Positions 26,669-37,945 of a stretch of DNA of 64,000 nucleotides are shown here, piece by piece. Numbering within the stretch: position 1 is the stretch's first letter; each line of letters begins with the position of its first letter. Source of the DNA: Cephalopachus bancanus. Lineage: Eukaryota > Chordata > Mammalia > Primates > Tarsiidae. Made by a program: the position numbers and the translations under genes. The notes below the pieces were generated by a model that did not search any database, had not been told where the DNA came from, and worked only from the letters and a program-made list of their open reading frames with translations. The DNA lies in NCBI GenBank assembly GCA_027257055.1, contig JAPVLO010001004.1, positions 62,001-126,000 on the forward strand. The letters are read 5' to 3'.

Positions 26669-28795
26669 ATTTCTTTACTCTCTGTTCCATGGGACCATCT
26701 TCCCTTGCAAACCTGGGCATACATTGCCTCAACATAGTAATGATAATGATGATGAAAATGTTGCTCTAAAAGGCAAGTGGGCAACCTATTTTCAGAGAGC
26801 CAACATGAGAGAGTTGGTGGGGGTATAGCACCCCAGACCCATCCCATCTCTGGGACAATTCAACAATACCCCTCTTCGTTTCAGGTGGAAATTTCCCATG
26901 TGGAAATAATTCTGTCTCTACAAAGTTGACCTCTCTGTGTCAGGCACCATGTTTGGTACTTCCATAGCCATGATTTTCCTCAACTCATAAGCATTATTAT
27001 CCCCAGATAATAATCAGAGATGGCAAGTAGAGAGACAGGCCTCATGCCTCATGGACAGGGCTCCTGGCATCCAGTGGTCTTTCTACAACACAGTTGCCTA
27101 TGGATAGGCTGAGCAGAGCCTGGCTCAAGAGAAGTACTTGCTAAATGTGTGTTTGATGAATGAACAAATGAGGGAATGCATGAACTTTTTCTGAAGAGAG
27201 AAGAGGCTCACAGTGACAGCTCTTCAACTCCCCTTATGCTCCCCTGTTCCTGTGCAACTAAGCTGAAAGACATGGTTTTTTTGTCCAGGATCTTTTTATT
27301 GACCAGACATCCTCCAATAATGCTGATGAAAGGGTGTGCTTGACCCCATTCTCATTCAGTGAGTTGGGACAGGATTTTCCTCCCAAAACCTCTTCTGAAA
27401 ATAATTGTGAAAGGGGCAGGTTTTCCTCACTCTATCACTTACCATCTCTGTGACCTTTCACAAGTGTCTTAACCCATCTAAGTCTCTGTTTTGCCATCTG
27501 TTGAGTGAGATCATAAATAATACCTATGCCATCAGAGTTGTCAAAAAGATTAAATGTGATAATAGGCATAAAGCTCTGGAGTTGGGTCAGGCACATGGTC
27601 AGCACTCAATAAACCAGAACTATTATTTTTCTCTATCCTAGAGCCCTTCTTTCCCTTTATCTGCTCTGTAGGCTAAAATGGTTTTACTGCACTGTATCCT
27701 CAAGCTCAGTGGGGTCAGGGGGTGGGGGTGGGGAACAAGAACAGAGGATGTAAGCTTTAGAAGGAGTACCATAGAGAGCTCACCCAGAGCAAAGACTGGT
27801 GCTTACTAGGGCATTACAATTCCAGCTGATAAAACATCCTGGAAGAGAGCTTAAGCTGTGAGAAAAGAGAGATGGTTAGAAATATTTCTCAGGGGAAGCA
27901 GGGACAGGAAATTGTGAGGACAGATAGAAAAAGCAGAGGTGGAAAAAAGCAGAAGAGAAAGGAAGGATGAGAAGACAGGAGAAGAAATAAGAGAAAGACT
28001 AGGAGGGGCTAGGAGAGCTTAGGAGAGGCTAAATTGCTACTGGAACATTAAGCACAAATGAGGGGAAATAAAATTAACATCTTTATTGAAAAGAAAAACA
28101 AGGAAGTAAGAAATAGCCCAGTTTGGGGAAATCTTGTGTAGAAAGGAGCAGGTGCTGGGGGGGCCTTTGGAGGCTGGTTGCCATGGCAATGCTATATGTC
28201 TTCTGTTCTATTACCCTGTGAATCTGTTAGCTGATGGTTTATTTCTGCTCTAGTTTCTAAGACCAGGACTTAGCCTTTGGTGAAGCTTTGACATTTCCAT
28301 TTCCAGCACTTGGTTTATGCTGTGGGACCTACTGGCATGTTGTCATGGCTCCTTTTGGATTTGACACCTGGCCAGGAAGAAAAAGGAGAGAGCGCACATG
28401 CTGTAGAGTTGGACGGAGAAGACTTCTATTCACCTCTTTTCAGATGGATGAGAAGGATGGTTAAGCAGATAGGGAGTTCTTTGGCCACAGGGATATCGGG
28501 GAGACTTTTAGTGACTCCTCGCTTTTCAAGGTGAATATAGGTAGACACTTCTCTAGGGAAATAGGGTGAACAATGTCCTGGTTTGCTCAAAACGGAGGAA
28601 TTTCCTGGGACACAGAACTTTCAGTGCTAAAACTGGGAGTACGAGGTAAACCAGGATGGCTGGTTACCCTAAGAAAAAACCCACTCAGAAATTCTAAGCT
28701 GAAGGAAGCTCACACCTTTCAGAAACTGACTTGAAAAAGATGACATGCAGACACCAGAAATAGCTTTTCAGAGAAAGTCACTATAACTCATAAAC
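26669..28795. other. Intergenic with one MIR
   Basis: A MIR-like element at 27427-27620 (GTGACCTTTCACAAGTGTCT, then GTCAGCACTCAATAAACC). A purine-rich stretch at 27850-28060. Otherwise nothing assignable. Confidence 0.5.
27427..27620 (+). repeat. MIR SINE
   Basis: Forward MIR: CTCACTCTATCACTTACCAT, TCTAAGTCTCTGTTTTGCCA, AAGATTAAATGTGATAATAG, TCAGCACTCAATAAACCAG. Its left two thirds are copied at 25324. Confidence 0.75.
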
Positions 28796-28835
28796 TCATT
28801 GCCCATGTTTATGAGTTTATAAACATGGGCAATGA
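28796..28835. repeat. Perfect 17-bp inverted repeat (hairpin)
   Basis: The arm at 28796-28812 and its exact reverse complement at 28819-28835 are separated by GAGTTT. See finding. Confidence 0.95.
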
Positions 28836-28884
28836 TTTACTAGTTCTGTTTCTGCCACCAGTGAATTTTTCCCATACAATGTAT

Positions 28885-29010
28885 AGTACATAGATTCTCC
28901 AAGTTCCAGCAACAAGAGAACCACCTGGGTGCTTTGTTAAAATGCAGATTCTTGGGCCTCACCCTGCTCTGCTTACTTAAAGTCTCTAGGGGCAATGCAG
29001 CCCAGGCATC
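28885..29010 (+). mobile_element. MER5-like DNA transposon fragment
   Basis: AACCACCTGGGTGCTTTGTT, AAAATGCAGATTCTTGGGCC, then GCAGCCCAGGCATCTT: the MER5A pattern. Confidence 0.6.
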
Positions 29011-29352
29011 TTCCTCTCATCGGGTTTTCCTGGGACTGATGCACGTGGCCAGAGGGCTAGGCATTGAAAAGCCCAGGAGGCAGCAGTCAGACAATCTGGC
29101 AGGTAATTGAAAGCCCACAGGCATCCAGACCTCAGAAAACCTGACTCCCGTGAAGACAAAAGGTTTGGAAATGTTTTGGCCCAGGGCAGGGACGCACCTG
29201 CCCCTCTACCTGCACCAATCTCTCCTCCACTCTGCCTGGCTGCTGCTTCTTTCTCAACATCCTCAAGGTTCAAACAAAACCTTCTTAGAGTATTTTCCTG
29301 ACCTCCTACCTCATCTTATAGATGTTATCAACATCCTGGGTTTTAAGAACAT

Positions 29353-29645
29353 ATTTTTTTTTAGACAAAGTCTCACTCTGCCATTCAGGTTGGAGTGCAG
29401 TGGGGCGATCCTGGCTTACCGCAGCCTCGACCTCCTGGGCTCGGGTGATTGTTCTGCCTCAGGTTCCTGAGCAGCTAGGACTATAGGCATGCGCCACAAC
29501 ACCCAGCTAAATTTTGTATTTTTTGTAGAGACGAGGTCTTACTGTCTTGCCCAGGCTGGTCTCGAACTCCTAAAGCTCAAGCGATTCTCTTGCCTCAGCT
29601 TCCCAAAGTGCTGGGATTACAGACCATGAGCCACCACACCTGGCC
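29353..29645 (-). repeat. Alu SINE (older type)
   Basis: Reverse Alu with ancestral features (TTGTAGAGACGAGGTCTTAC, TCGACCTCCTGGGCTC), from T(n) to CACACCTGGCC. Confidence 0.9.
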
Positions 29646-29789
29646 AAAATATCTTATTGTGTTTATCACAATATATAATATCACATTCATGTGTGTGGTT
29701 CTTCAGAGATGCACCTCCCTTCCAGATTTTAAGCGCCATGAGGTTGAAGCCTGTGCTTAATTTTCTCATTGTTTGAGGATGGGAGGAAG

Positions 29790-29935
29790 ACATAACATCA
29801 ATAAGGGTACCTGATCTCAAACCAGGCAAAGTGGAGACCAAAGGGAGGCCCAAACTTTACCTGTACAATATCCACTTGTATACCAAATCCTGAAGTGTAT
29901 CACATCTTTAAAATAAAATATATAAAAAAATTTTC
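29790..29935 (+). repeat. L1 3'-end fragment
   Basis: AGGGTACCTGATCTCAAACC, CTTGTATACCAAATCCTGAA and CACATCTTTAAAATAAA parallel the 3' end of the L1 at 30523 (TATACCTAACCC, ACCCCACAACTTC). A closely related copy lies reversed at 52365-52490. Confidence 0.65.
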
Positions 29936-30269
29936 ATTGCTTTACCCCCTCCAGCATCTATCTAGTCCAGGGCCAGCCACTAGATAGGTGCCAGTTAAAT
30001 ATTTTTAAATTAACTCAGGCGCATTGGTGCATATCTGCAGTACCTGCTACTCAGTGAAAGGACAAACTGAGAGTGGGAAGCCATTTTTCATCTTGTTCTT
30101 AAACCCTGACACAATGATGAGAAAGTAGAAGCTATGTTTTTGGAGAAATGCACACTTTAGGTAAAATTAACTTTACTGACTTTGTCTTTTCAGAAACAGA
30201 CTTCCTAGTGCCAGATATCAGAGGTATCTCATAGTGTCAATCAAGCTTGCCTAGAGTAAAGGGAATTTA

Positions 30270-30522
30270 TTTTTTTATTTTTTTAAATCTAGAAACACAA
30301 TATTTTATTTCAGTTAAGTCCAATTTTTGGATTAATCATGTACTTTATCTACCTTTCCTAATTTTCTCACCTAACTGATCTACCCAGAATTCTAGGACCA
30401 CACCTTATTATTTCCTGCCTCCACTTATTGAGTCTTTGTATCTTTTAGATTCCATCTCCCTATTTATTTATTTTTTTTCCAGTTATTGGTAAGCATTTTA
30501 TTTCTCTTTTCCCCCCCCTTTT
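30270..30522 (-). other. Candidate 3'-transduced segment of the L1
   Basis: Between the L1's first poly(A) signal and the A tail abutting the target duplication lies non-L1 sequence with its own AATAAA (30304-30309, read on minus) about 20 bases before the tail. That is the expected layout when transcription reads through the source element into its flank. Confidence 0.75.
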
Positions 30523-30829
30523 TTATTGTGAAGTTGTGGGGTACAGTTAAGGGTTAGGTATACAATTGCGTTTCATTCAGGCACCCTGTTGATATGGGAT
30601 GTTTCCCCGTACCCAGACAGATGTTTGCTACTGTTAATCCCATCTCCCCCCCCCCACCATAGTTTCCCAGTGCAGTCATTTTCGTATAGTATTGCATTGA
30701 ATTTTTAAAGGGTCCATTATATGAGTGAGAACATGTGATACTCGGATCTTTGTTTCTGTGAGAGGTCACTCAGTATTATAGACTCTAGTTCCATCCGGGT
30801 TGCTGCGAAATTCATGATTTTGTTTTTTT

Positions 30830-33800
30830 TTATGGCTGCGTAGTATTCCATCATGTATATGTACCACATTTTTTAATCCAGTCCTCTTTTGACAGGCAGC
30901 ATGGCTGTTTCCAGGTTCTTGCCATTGTGAACAATGCTGCAATAAACATGCGTGTGCAGGTATCTTTTTTATAGAGTGATTTGTGTTCTTCAGGATATTT
31001 CCCCAGTGGGGGGATTGCGGGGTCATAGGGAGGTTGGTATTTAGAGCTTTTAAGAATCGCCACACTGCTTTCCACAGAGGTTGCACTAGTTTACACTCCC
31101 ACCAACAGTGTAGAAGTGTTCCTTTTCACCACACCCTCTCCAGCAGCTGTTTTTTTTTGAGTTGTTGATAATTGCCATTCTGACTGGGGTTAGGTGGTAT
31201 CTCAGTGTGGTTTTGATTTGCAGCTCCCTGATGATTAGTGAGGTTGAACATTTCTTCATGTGTTTGTTGGCTGCTCGGATGTTTTCCCTTTTTGAAGTGT
31301 CTGTTCATATCTTTTGCCCATTTTATAATGGGGTTGTTTGTTTTTTTCTTTTCTGCATGCTTGAGTTCCTTGTAGATCCAGGATGTTAAGCCTTTGTCGG
31401 ACCCGGAGTTGGCAAATACTTTTTCCAGTCTGTAGGCTGTCTCCCTGCTCTCTTGATGGTTTCTTTTGGGTTTGCAGAAGCTTGTCAGTTTTAAAAAGGT
31501 CCCACTTGTCTATTTTCTCTCTTATGAGCTGTGGGTTTTTTGGGGTTTTTTTCATGAATTAGATGCCAGTTCCGATTTCCATGAGGGGTTTTTTCCCTTT
31601 ATTTTTTAAGGTTCTTATGGTTTGGGGTTTTACATTTAGGTCTCTGATCCATTTGGAATTAACCTTTGTGCATGGGGATAGATAGGGGTCCTGTTTCAAT
31701 CTTCTGCATGTGGTCAGCCAGTTTTCCCAGCACCATTTACTGAATAGGTTCTCCTCCCCAGTGGTAGGTGGTGGAGGCTTTGTCAAAGATGAGTTGGGTT
31801 TAGAAAATTTAGGTTTTGCTTCTGGAATCTCAATTCTATTCCATTGATCTATATGCCTGTTCCTATACCAATACCAAGCTGTTTTGATGATTGTAGCTTT
31901 ATAGTAAAGTTTGAAGTCTGGTAGTGTGATACCACCTGCTTTGTTTTTTTTGCTGAGGATTGTTCTGGCTATTCTTGGACGTTTGTGTTTCCATATGAAT
32001 TCCTGCACTGTTTTTTCTAGGTCTGAGAAGAATGTTGCTGGTAATTTGATGGGTATTGCATTGAATTTGTAGATTGCCTTAGGTAAGATGGACATCTTCA
32101 CAATGTTGATTCTTCTGATCCATGAGCATGGGATATTTTTCCACTTGTTTGTGCCAACTTTGATTTTTTTGAGCAGTGTTTTGTAGTTTTCCTTGTAAAG
32201 GTCTTTCACATCTCTGGTTAGGAAGATGCCAAGGTATTTCATTTTTTTTTGCGGCTATTGTGAATGGAATTATGTTTTTTATTTGGGTTTCTGTTTGTTT
32301 ATTATTGGTGTAGAGAAATGCGATGGTCTTTTGTACATTTATTTTGTATCCTGAGACTTTGCCAAAGGTCTTTATCAGTGTAAGGGGGTTTTTGACAGAT
32401 TCTCTTGGGTTTTCAAGGTATACAATCATGTCGTCTGCAAAGAGAGATAACTTGACTTCCTCTTTTCCTATTTTGATACCCCTGATTGCCTTCTCTTCTC
32501 TGATTGCCCGAACCAGGACTTCCAATACTATGTTGAACAGGAGGGGTGAGAGTGGGCATCCTTGTCTTGTTCCAGTTTTCAGGGGAAATGGTTCTAATTT
32601 TTGTCCATTTAGCAGTATACTGGCTGTGGGTTTCTCGTAGATGGCTTTTACTATTTTGAGGTATGTTCCCTGTATGCCTAGATGTTCAAGGGTTTTTATC
32701 AAGAAGGGGTGCTGGATTTTATCAAAAGCTTTTTGTGCATCTAATGATATAATCATGTGGTTTTTGTTTTGACATCTGTTGATGTATTTAATAACATTTA
32801 TGGTTTTACGAATGTTGAACCAGCCTTGCATCCCAGGGATGAAGCATACTTGGTCATGATGGATGATTTTTGAGATGTATTGCTGAATCCGGTTTGCTAG
32901 GATCTTGTTGAGAATTTTAGCATCTATGTTCATCAAAGATATTAGCCTGTAGTTCTCTTTCTTTGCTGGATCTTTACCTGGCTTGGGTATCAATGTGATG
33001 TTGGCTTCGTAAAATGATTTGGGGAGCGTTCCATCTTTTTCAATCACCTGGAATACCTTCAGTAGGATTGGTATCAGCTCCTCCTTAAATGTCTTGTAGA
33101 ATTCTGCTGGAAAGCCATCTGGACCAGGGCTTTTTTTTGTAGGAAGTTTTCTTATTACGTAGTCGATTTCCTTGATTGTTATTGGTTTATTTAGGGTCTC
33201 AATTTCTTCTTGTTCCAACTTAGGTAGGTTGTGTGATGTCAGAAAGTCCTCCATTTCCTTAACGTTTTCAAGTTTGTTTCCATACAAGTGTACGTAGTAG
33301 TCTCTAATGATCTTTTGTATTTCTTCAGGGTCAGATGTGACTTCATCTTTTGTGTTTCTGATTGTGCTTATTTGGTTTTTTTCTTGGTCAGTCTAGCTAG
33401 GGGACCATCGATCTTGTTTATTCTTTCGAAGAACCATCTTTTTGTTTCATTGATTTTTTCTATTATCTTTTTGTCTTCTATGTCCTGGATTTGGGCTTTT
33501 ATTTTGGTGATCTGGATTCTTCTGCTGAAATTAGGGTTTTTGTGGTCTTGTTTTTCCAGCTTCTTTAGGTGGCTTGTTAGGTTGTTAATTTCTGTTCCTT
33601 CCATTTTCCTCATGTGTATTTGTAGGGATATAAATTCCCCTCTTATTACAGCTTTTAAGGCATCCCAGAGATTTTGGTAAGATGTTTCTTCATTTTCATT
33701 TGTTTCCAGGTATCTTTTGATCTCTGTTTTGATGTCATCATTGACCCAGGAGTTATTTAGCATCATGCTGTTTAGTGTCCATGTCTTTGTGGTTTTGGGG

Positions 33801-34556
33801 GGACTTTGTTGGTGTCAATGTTTATTTTTATTCCACTATGGTCCGAGAAGGTGCATGGTAGAATTTCAGTCCTTTTAAATTTGCTTATACTTGATTTGTG
33901 TCCAATTATGTGGTTGATCTTAGAATATGTTCCATGTGGTGATGAGTAGAATGTGTATTCTGTGGTTTTTGGATGGAGTGTTCTATAGGTATCAATTAAG
34001 TCCATTTGGTCCAGAGTCTTATTGAGGTTCCGGATCTCCTTGCTGATTTTTTGTCCTGATGATCTGTCTAAGGTTGTGAGTGGTGTATTAAAGTCCCCAG
34101 TTATTATGGTGTTAGAATCAATGTCTTTCTTTAGTTTTCTAGAAGTTGCTTTATGAATGTTGGCGCCCCTATGTTGGGTGCATATATGTTTAGGATAGAT
34201 ATTTCTTGTTGATGGAGTGAACCTTTTATCATTATGTAGTGGCCCTCTGTATCTTTTAAAATTTTTGATAGCTTAAATGGTATTTTGTCTGAAATTAGGA
34301 TCGCGACTCCTCCTTTCTTTTGTGTTCCATTCGCCTGAAAATTTGTTTCCCATCCTCTTACTTTGAGTCTGTGTATGTCCTTTCTAGTGAGATGGGTCTC
34401 TTGAAGGCAGTATATTGTTGCCTGGTGATATTTTATCCATTTTGTCATTCTATGTCTTTTCACTGGTGCGTTTAGTCCATTCTCATTCAGACTAATTATT
34501 GAAATGTGAGAGTTCGTCCGTATCATGGAGTTCTTATTGAGTTGTTGTTCTTCCAC
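30830..34556 (-). pseudogene. L1 ORF2 (endonuclease / reverse transcriptase), frameshifted
   Basis: Order on minus: endonuclease from 34556 (LNENGLNAPVKRHR, then CLQETHL with the catalytic glutamate), linker, then reverse transcriptase in a 402-codon open stretch (33287-32079) with [29 protein letters not shown] and FADD at 32430-32441, and a C-terminal part ending near 30830 (YKKDTCTRMFIAALF). Breaks lie near 34130, 33770, 33290, 32150, 31556 and after. The catalytic motifs persist but the frame does not, so this copy is dead in trans yet not very old. Confidence 0.88.
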
Positions 34557-34604
34557 TTGGTTTTTTCTTTTTTCTTTTGGTTTTGGGGTTGGTTCATGTA
34601 TATT

Positions 34605-35500
34605 TTATTCTTTTCCCTGTACTCTTGTGAAGAATGTTGTTCTTTTTTCCTTTTCTTCTGTGTTTAGTACTTTCTTAAGTGTTTCATGTAGAGATTGTTT
34701 GGTGGCAGTGTAAGTTCTTAGGGATTGGATATCTGGGAAAGATTTTAATTCTCCCTCACTGATGAAGCTTAGCTTGGCCGGGTAGGTTATTCTTGGTTGA
34801 AATTGTTTATCTTTTAGGACTTTGAAGATAGGGCTCCAAGCTCTCCTAGCCTGCAGGGTTTCTGCAGATAAATCTGCTGCCATTCTGATTGGTCTTCCAT
34901 GGTAGGTGATCTGGCCTTTTTCTCTTGCTGCCTTTAGGATTTTTTCTTTTGTGCCTACTTTATTTAGGTGAATTATTATGTGTCTAGGAGTTGGTCTTCT
35001 CATTTGTTGTCTTGTGGGGGTTCTCTGAATCTCTTGTGTTTGAATTTTTGCATCACTGATTAGATAAGGGAAGTTTTCTTGAATGATCTCAGGGAAAGTT
35101 TGTTCCAATGTGGTCTCTGTTTCTCTTTCTGCCTCAGGGAGTCCGATTATTCTTAGGTTAGGCCTCTTGAGGTAGTCACTCATCTCTTGAAGGTTTTGTT
35201 CTGTCTTTTTGAGCTTATTTTCTGTTTTTTTAAGAGTTTGGGTTATTTCTATATTTGGTCCTCAAGCTCTGAGATTCTTTCTTCTGCTTGGGTAATTCTG
35301 CTTTCCATGCTTATCAATTTGTTATTTATTTCATTCACAGTATTCTTTATTACTGTTATCTCAGATATCAGCCCCTTTCCCTAGTTTCTTCTTGTGTCTC
35401 CTCAATTCTTTTTAATCTCTCCATTATTGTTTTGATATCTACATTTGCATTTTGAGACCCTTCATTCTGGGGACTTTTTATTTTTTGCATTCCAAAGTCA
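34605..35500 (-). pseudogene. L1 ORF1 (RNA-binding chaperone), frameshifted
   Basis: The ATG region near 35490 opens a coiled-coil-like stretch (ERLKRIEETQEE, then NKLISMESRITQAEERIS in shifting frames). The RRM and C-terminal domains lie in one open frame at 35183-34605 (RPNLRIIGLPEAE near its start, RPTPRHIIIHLNK, ARRAWSPIFKVL). In L1 this protein coats its own RNA as a trimer. At least one frameshift separates coil and RRM, so no whole protein can be made. Confidence 0.85.
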
Positions 35501-35818
35501 GTTTTCTCAATGTCTGCTCTCCCAGGCGTCTGGGGAGACCCATACTCTTCTTTTGGTTTTTTTCATTTCTGTAGATTTTTCTCCCCCTCCCCCTTTCCCT
35601 CCCCCCCTTCAATTCTGTTTTTGAGGGAAGGTGGGGTTGCTTTTATTTTTCTTCTGCAATGACCTGTTCTTCCTTATGAGGGTCTTCTGGCTTTGTTCAC
35701 TTTTCCCTCCTTTACAGTCTGTCTATTCAGCAGTATGCAGCCTTGGTCCATTCAGAGAATCTCACCAGTTCACCTATGCCGTCGCCATCTTGCCCCGTCT
35801 CCGAGTAAAGGGAATTTA

Positions 35819-36401
35819 CAAGGCCTAAGACATCATACACTGGGCAAGGATTGTAAAAGTCATGAAACTTATAATTACAAAAGTTATGACTGCTCAGAGG
35901 GAGAGTAGGTGGGGATTCAATCTTCCAGTAAATTGGGCACTATCTACAGAGTAGCCAAAGATACCCCGAAGCTACCCACTGGGAATGCCTAGGAGATAAG
36001 GAGAAGTGCACCCTCCACTAGCTCTAAGGAATTAGAATCCTTGTCGCGCCCTTCTCTAGGGGTTATAATAATATGGACAAGACATTAATGGGTCTCTGTA
36101 TCACAGGATCTCCAAGACATCCACAGGTGGTTGATAAGGAAGTCACAGCAGTCACGTGCAACATCTCCAAGGAAAGGATTTAAGTCAGGGCTTTGGGGGC
36201 TACGAGGCCACACTCACCTAGAGTGTAGGCCCACTCCCTGTCTATGGGGGGGTGAAGCTTTCTTAAATAAAACTTATCTTCTTTCACCTGTGTGTTGCAA
36301 ATCTTTGCAATTACTCGGATCTCTGGGTATACTGGTGCTGTGCCTCCCCTCCCCTCCTCAACCCTCCAGCATGCCACCCTCACCCTGTCTAAACCCTAAC
36401 A
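35819..36401 (+). mobile_element. LTR (copy i), right part, interrupted by the L1
   Basis: The left part lies before the L1 (about 30050-30253). The right part ends with AATAAA near 36265, then CTCGGATCTCTGGG and CCTCACCCTGTC, and a terminal CA at 36400-36401. It is related to the LTRs at 39980 and 41447. Confidence 0.65.
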
Positions 36402-36405
36402 TTTC

Positions 36406-36421
36406 TGGAGGTTCCACCGAG
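36406..36421 (+). other. Primer-binding-site-like sequence (tRNA-Thr-like)
   Basis: TGGAGGTTCCACCGAG follows the LTR end after a 4-base spacer. It resembles the complement of a tRNA-Thr 3' end with about three mismatches, so the LTR just before it is a 5' LTR. Confidence 0.5.
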
Positions 36422-36429
36422 CCTTTTCC

Positions 36430-36701
36430 TTGCTAGACTCTGGTGTGGCCATGTGCTCTTTGAGCTATGGCTGTCGCCACCCTTCCTGGCTTTGGCCCCC
36501 TCCCCCACCTTGGGGAGGTGAATCTTCTCTCTTCCTTCTCTTTCTCTCTCTGATTTACTTTTAATTAAACTTTTCTTTCTTAACCTTTTTGTGTCTTGCA
36601 ATTCTTTGCATTTACTTGGATCTCTGGGTTACCGGTGCCGCGCCTCCTCTCCCCTCTCCACTTATCCAGCACGCAGCCCTCACCCTGTCCGTACCCTAAC
36701 A
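36430..36701 (+). mobile_element. Partial LTR (R-U5 part), second copy
   Basis: From GCTAGACTCTGGTGTGGCCA to GTACCCTAACA. Its last 140 bases repeat those ending at 36401, and its beginning matches the reverse strand of 41770-41910. It is probably the end of the 3' LTR left after internal deletion. Confidence 0.65.
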
Positions 36702-36703
36702 CT

Positions 36704-36805
36704 CAGGAGACTGAGGTGGGAGGATCGCTTGAGCCTAGGAGTTTAAAACCAGCCTCAGCAACAGAATGAGTCTTTGATTCTAAAAGTAAATAATAATAAT
36801 AATAA
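36704..36805 (+). repeat. Alu fragment
   Basis: CTCAGGAGACTGAGGTGGGA to AGCAACAGAATGAGTC and an AATAAT-rich tail; joins directly onto the LTR end. Confidence 0.7.
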
Positions 36806-36924
36806 ATCGAATGAATATATGAGAGAATGAATGTGGAGGCACTGGTGCTTGCCCCAGCTTGGATGACAGTGCTGAGTGGCAGTGGCTTCATGGGCCGGTC
36901 CTGGTGGCAAAGCTTCTTGGAACA

Positions 36925-37945
36925 CTATTGTCTTAGTCTGCTCAGGCTGCCATTTAAAAAAAAATCACAGACTGAGTGGCCAAAAAAACCCCAAAATTTA
37001 TTTCTCACCACTTTGGAGGCTGGAAATCCAAGATCAGAGTGCCAGCACGGCTGAGTTCTGATGAGAGCCCTCTTCCTAGTGAAGGAAATAAAAATATTTT
37101 ATCCCCAAGTATGCTTTTTAGATATATTTTGAGATGGCTGTTCATTCAGAGGGCATGCAAACAGAAGTAGCCCAGCAAAACTGACTTCTGTGCGGGAAAT
37201 TTGCATTTGTAGAGAAAATCTGTATTGATGCAGTCAGGTTTTCTCTGAGTCCTTCCCTTTTCTGGACCTAGGAAAGATTAATGAACACTGACACCTTTAA
37301 AGGCCTGAAAGAAACATTTACCATCTATTCTCTGTGAGAGCTGCTACCTGTGAGGTTTCATCTGCATAACAAGACCACCTTTGCTAGCTAGGCCTTCTCT
37401 TTTCTCCCTTTTATAACCTGTTTTGCCACACTCTAACCCATTCTCTCTGTAAGAGAGTGAGCTATGGTCTCTTCTCATAAAGACATCAATCCCATTGCAG
37501 GGACCCCACTCTCATCACCTCATCCAAACTGAATTACCCCACAAAGGACTTGTATTTATTTATTTATTTATTTATTTATTTTTGAGTCAGAGCCTCACTC
37601 TGTCGCCCAGACTGGAGTGCAGTGGCACACTCACAGCCACTGCAGACTTGACCTGCTGGGCTCAGGAGATCCTTCTGCCTCAGCCTTCTGCGTAGCTGGA
37701 ACTACAGGCATGCACCACCACGCCCAGCTAATTTTTTAATTTACTGTAGAGATAAGGTCTCACCAAGTTGCCCAGGCTGGTCTCCAACCCGTGGACTCAG
37801 AAAATCCTCTCACCTTGACCTCCCAAAGTGTTGGGATTATAGGCGTGAGCCACCATGCCCAGCTGGGCTCATCTTTAAATACCATCCCATTGAGGGTTAG
37901 AGCTTCAACAGGTGAATTTCACATCCAGTACAGAACAACCATTCC
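36925..37945 (+). repeat. Ancient repeat, split by an Alu
   Basis: Pieces at 36925-37080 (TAGTCTGCTCAGGCTGCCAT, TTTATTTCTCACCACTTTGG), 37480-37550 and 37866-37945 (GAGGGTTAGAGCTTCAACAG, GTGAATTTCACATCCAGTAC) fit one old family. Another copy lies at 62725-63400. I cannot name the family with certainty. Confidence 0.5.
37552..37865 (-). repeat. Alu SINE with (TTTA)n tail
   Basis: Reverse Alu. Its tail end has become seven TTTA units (37552-37581), then GAGTCAGAGCCTCACTCTGT through to CACCATGCCCAGCT. Confidence 0.92.

Larger units (their letters stand above)
30254..35818 (-). mobile_element. L1 LINE, nearly full length, with apparent 3' transduction
   Basis: The element reads down from 35802 to about 30270 and is flanked by identical 16-bp repeats GAGTAAAGGGAATTTA (30254-30269 and 35803-35818). 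The 5' end reads GGGGCAAGATGGCGACGG, the usual L1 start. About 300 bases of leader precede ORF1 (to 34605), followed by ORF2 (34556 to about 30830) and a 3' UTR with a G run. The L1's own poly(A) signal CACAATAAAAAA is at about 30523-30535, yet about 240 more bases follow before the real A tail at 30270-30284. Several frameshifts disable both ORFs. It inserted into an older LTR sequence. Confidence 0.9.

Noticed and set aside
30600..30660. C9 run near the L1 3' end as a special signal
   Set aside because: G runs are usual in L1 3' UTRs.
32323..34713. Plus-strand frames rich in F, S and I
   Set aside because: They are antisense readings of the L1 ORFs.
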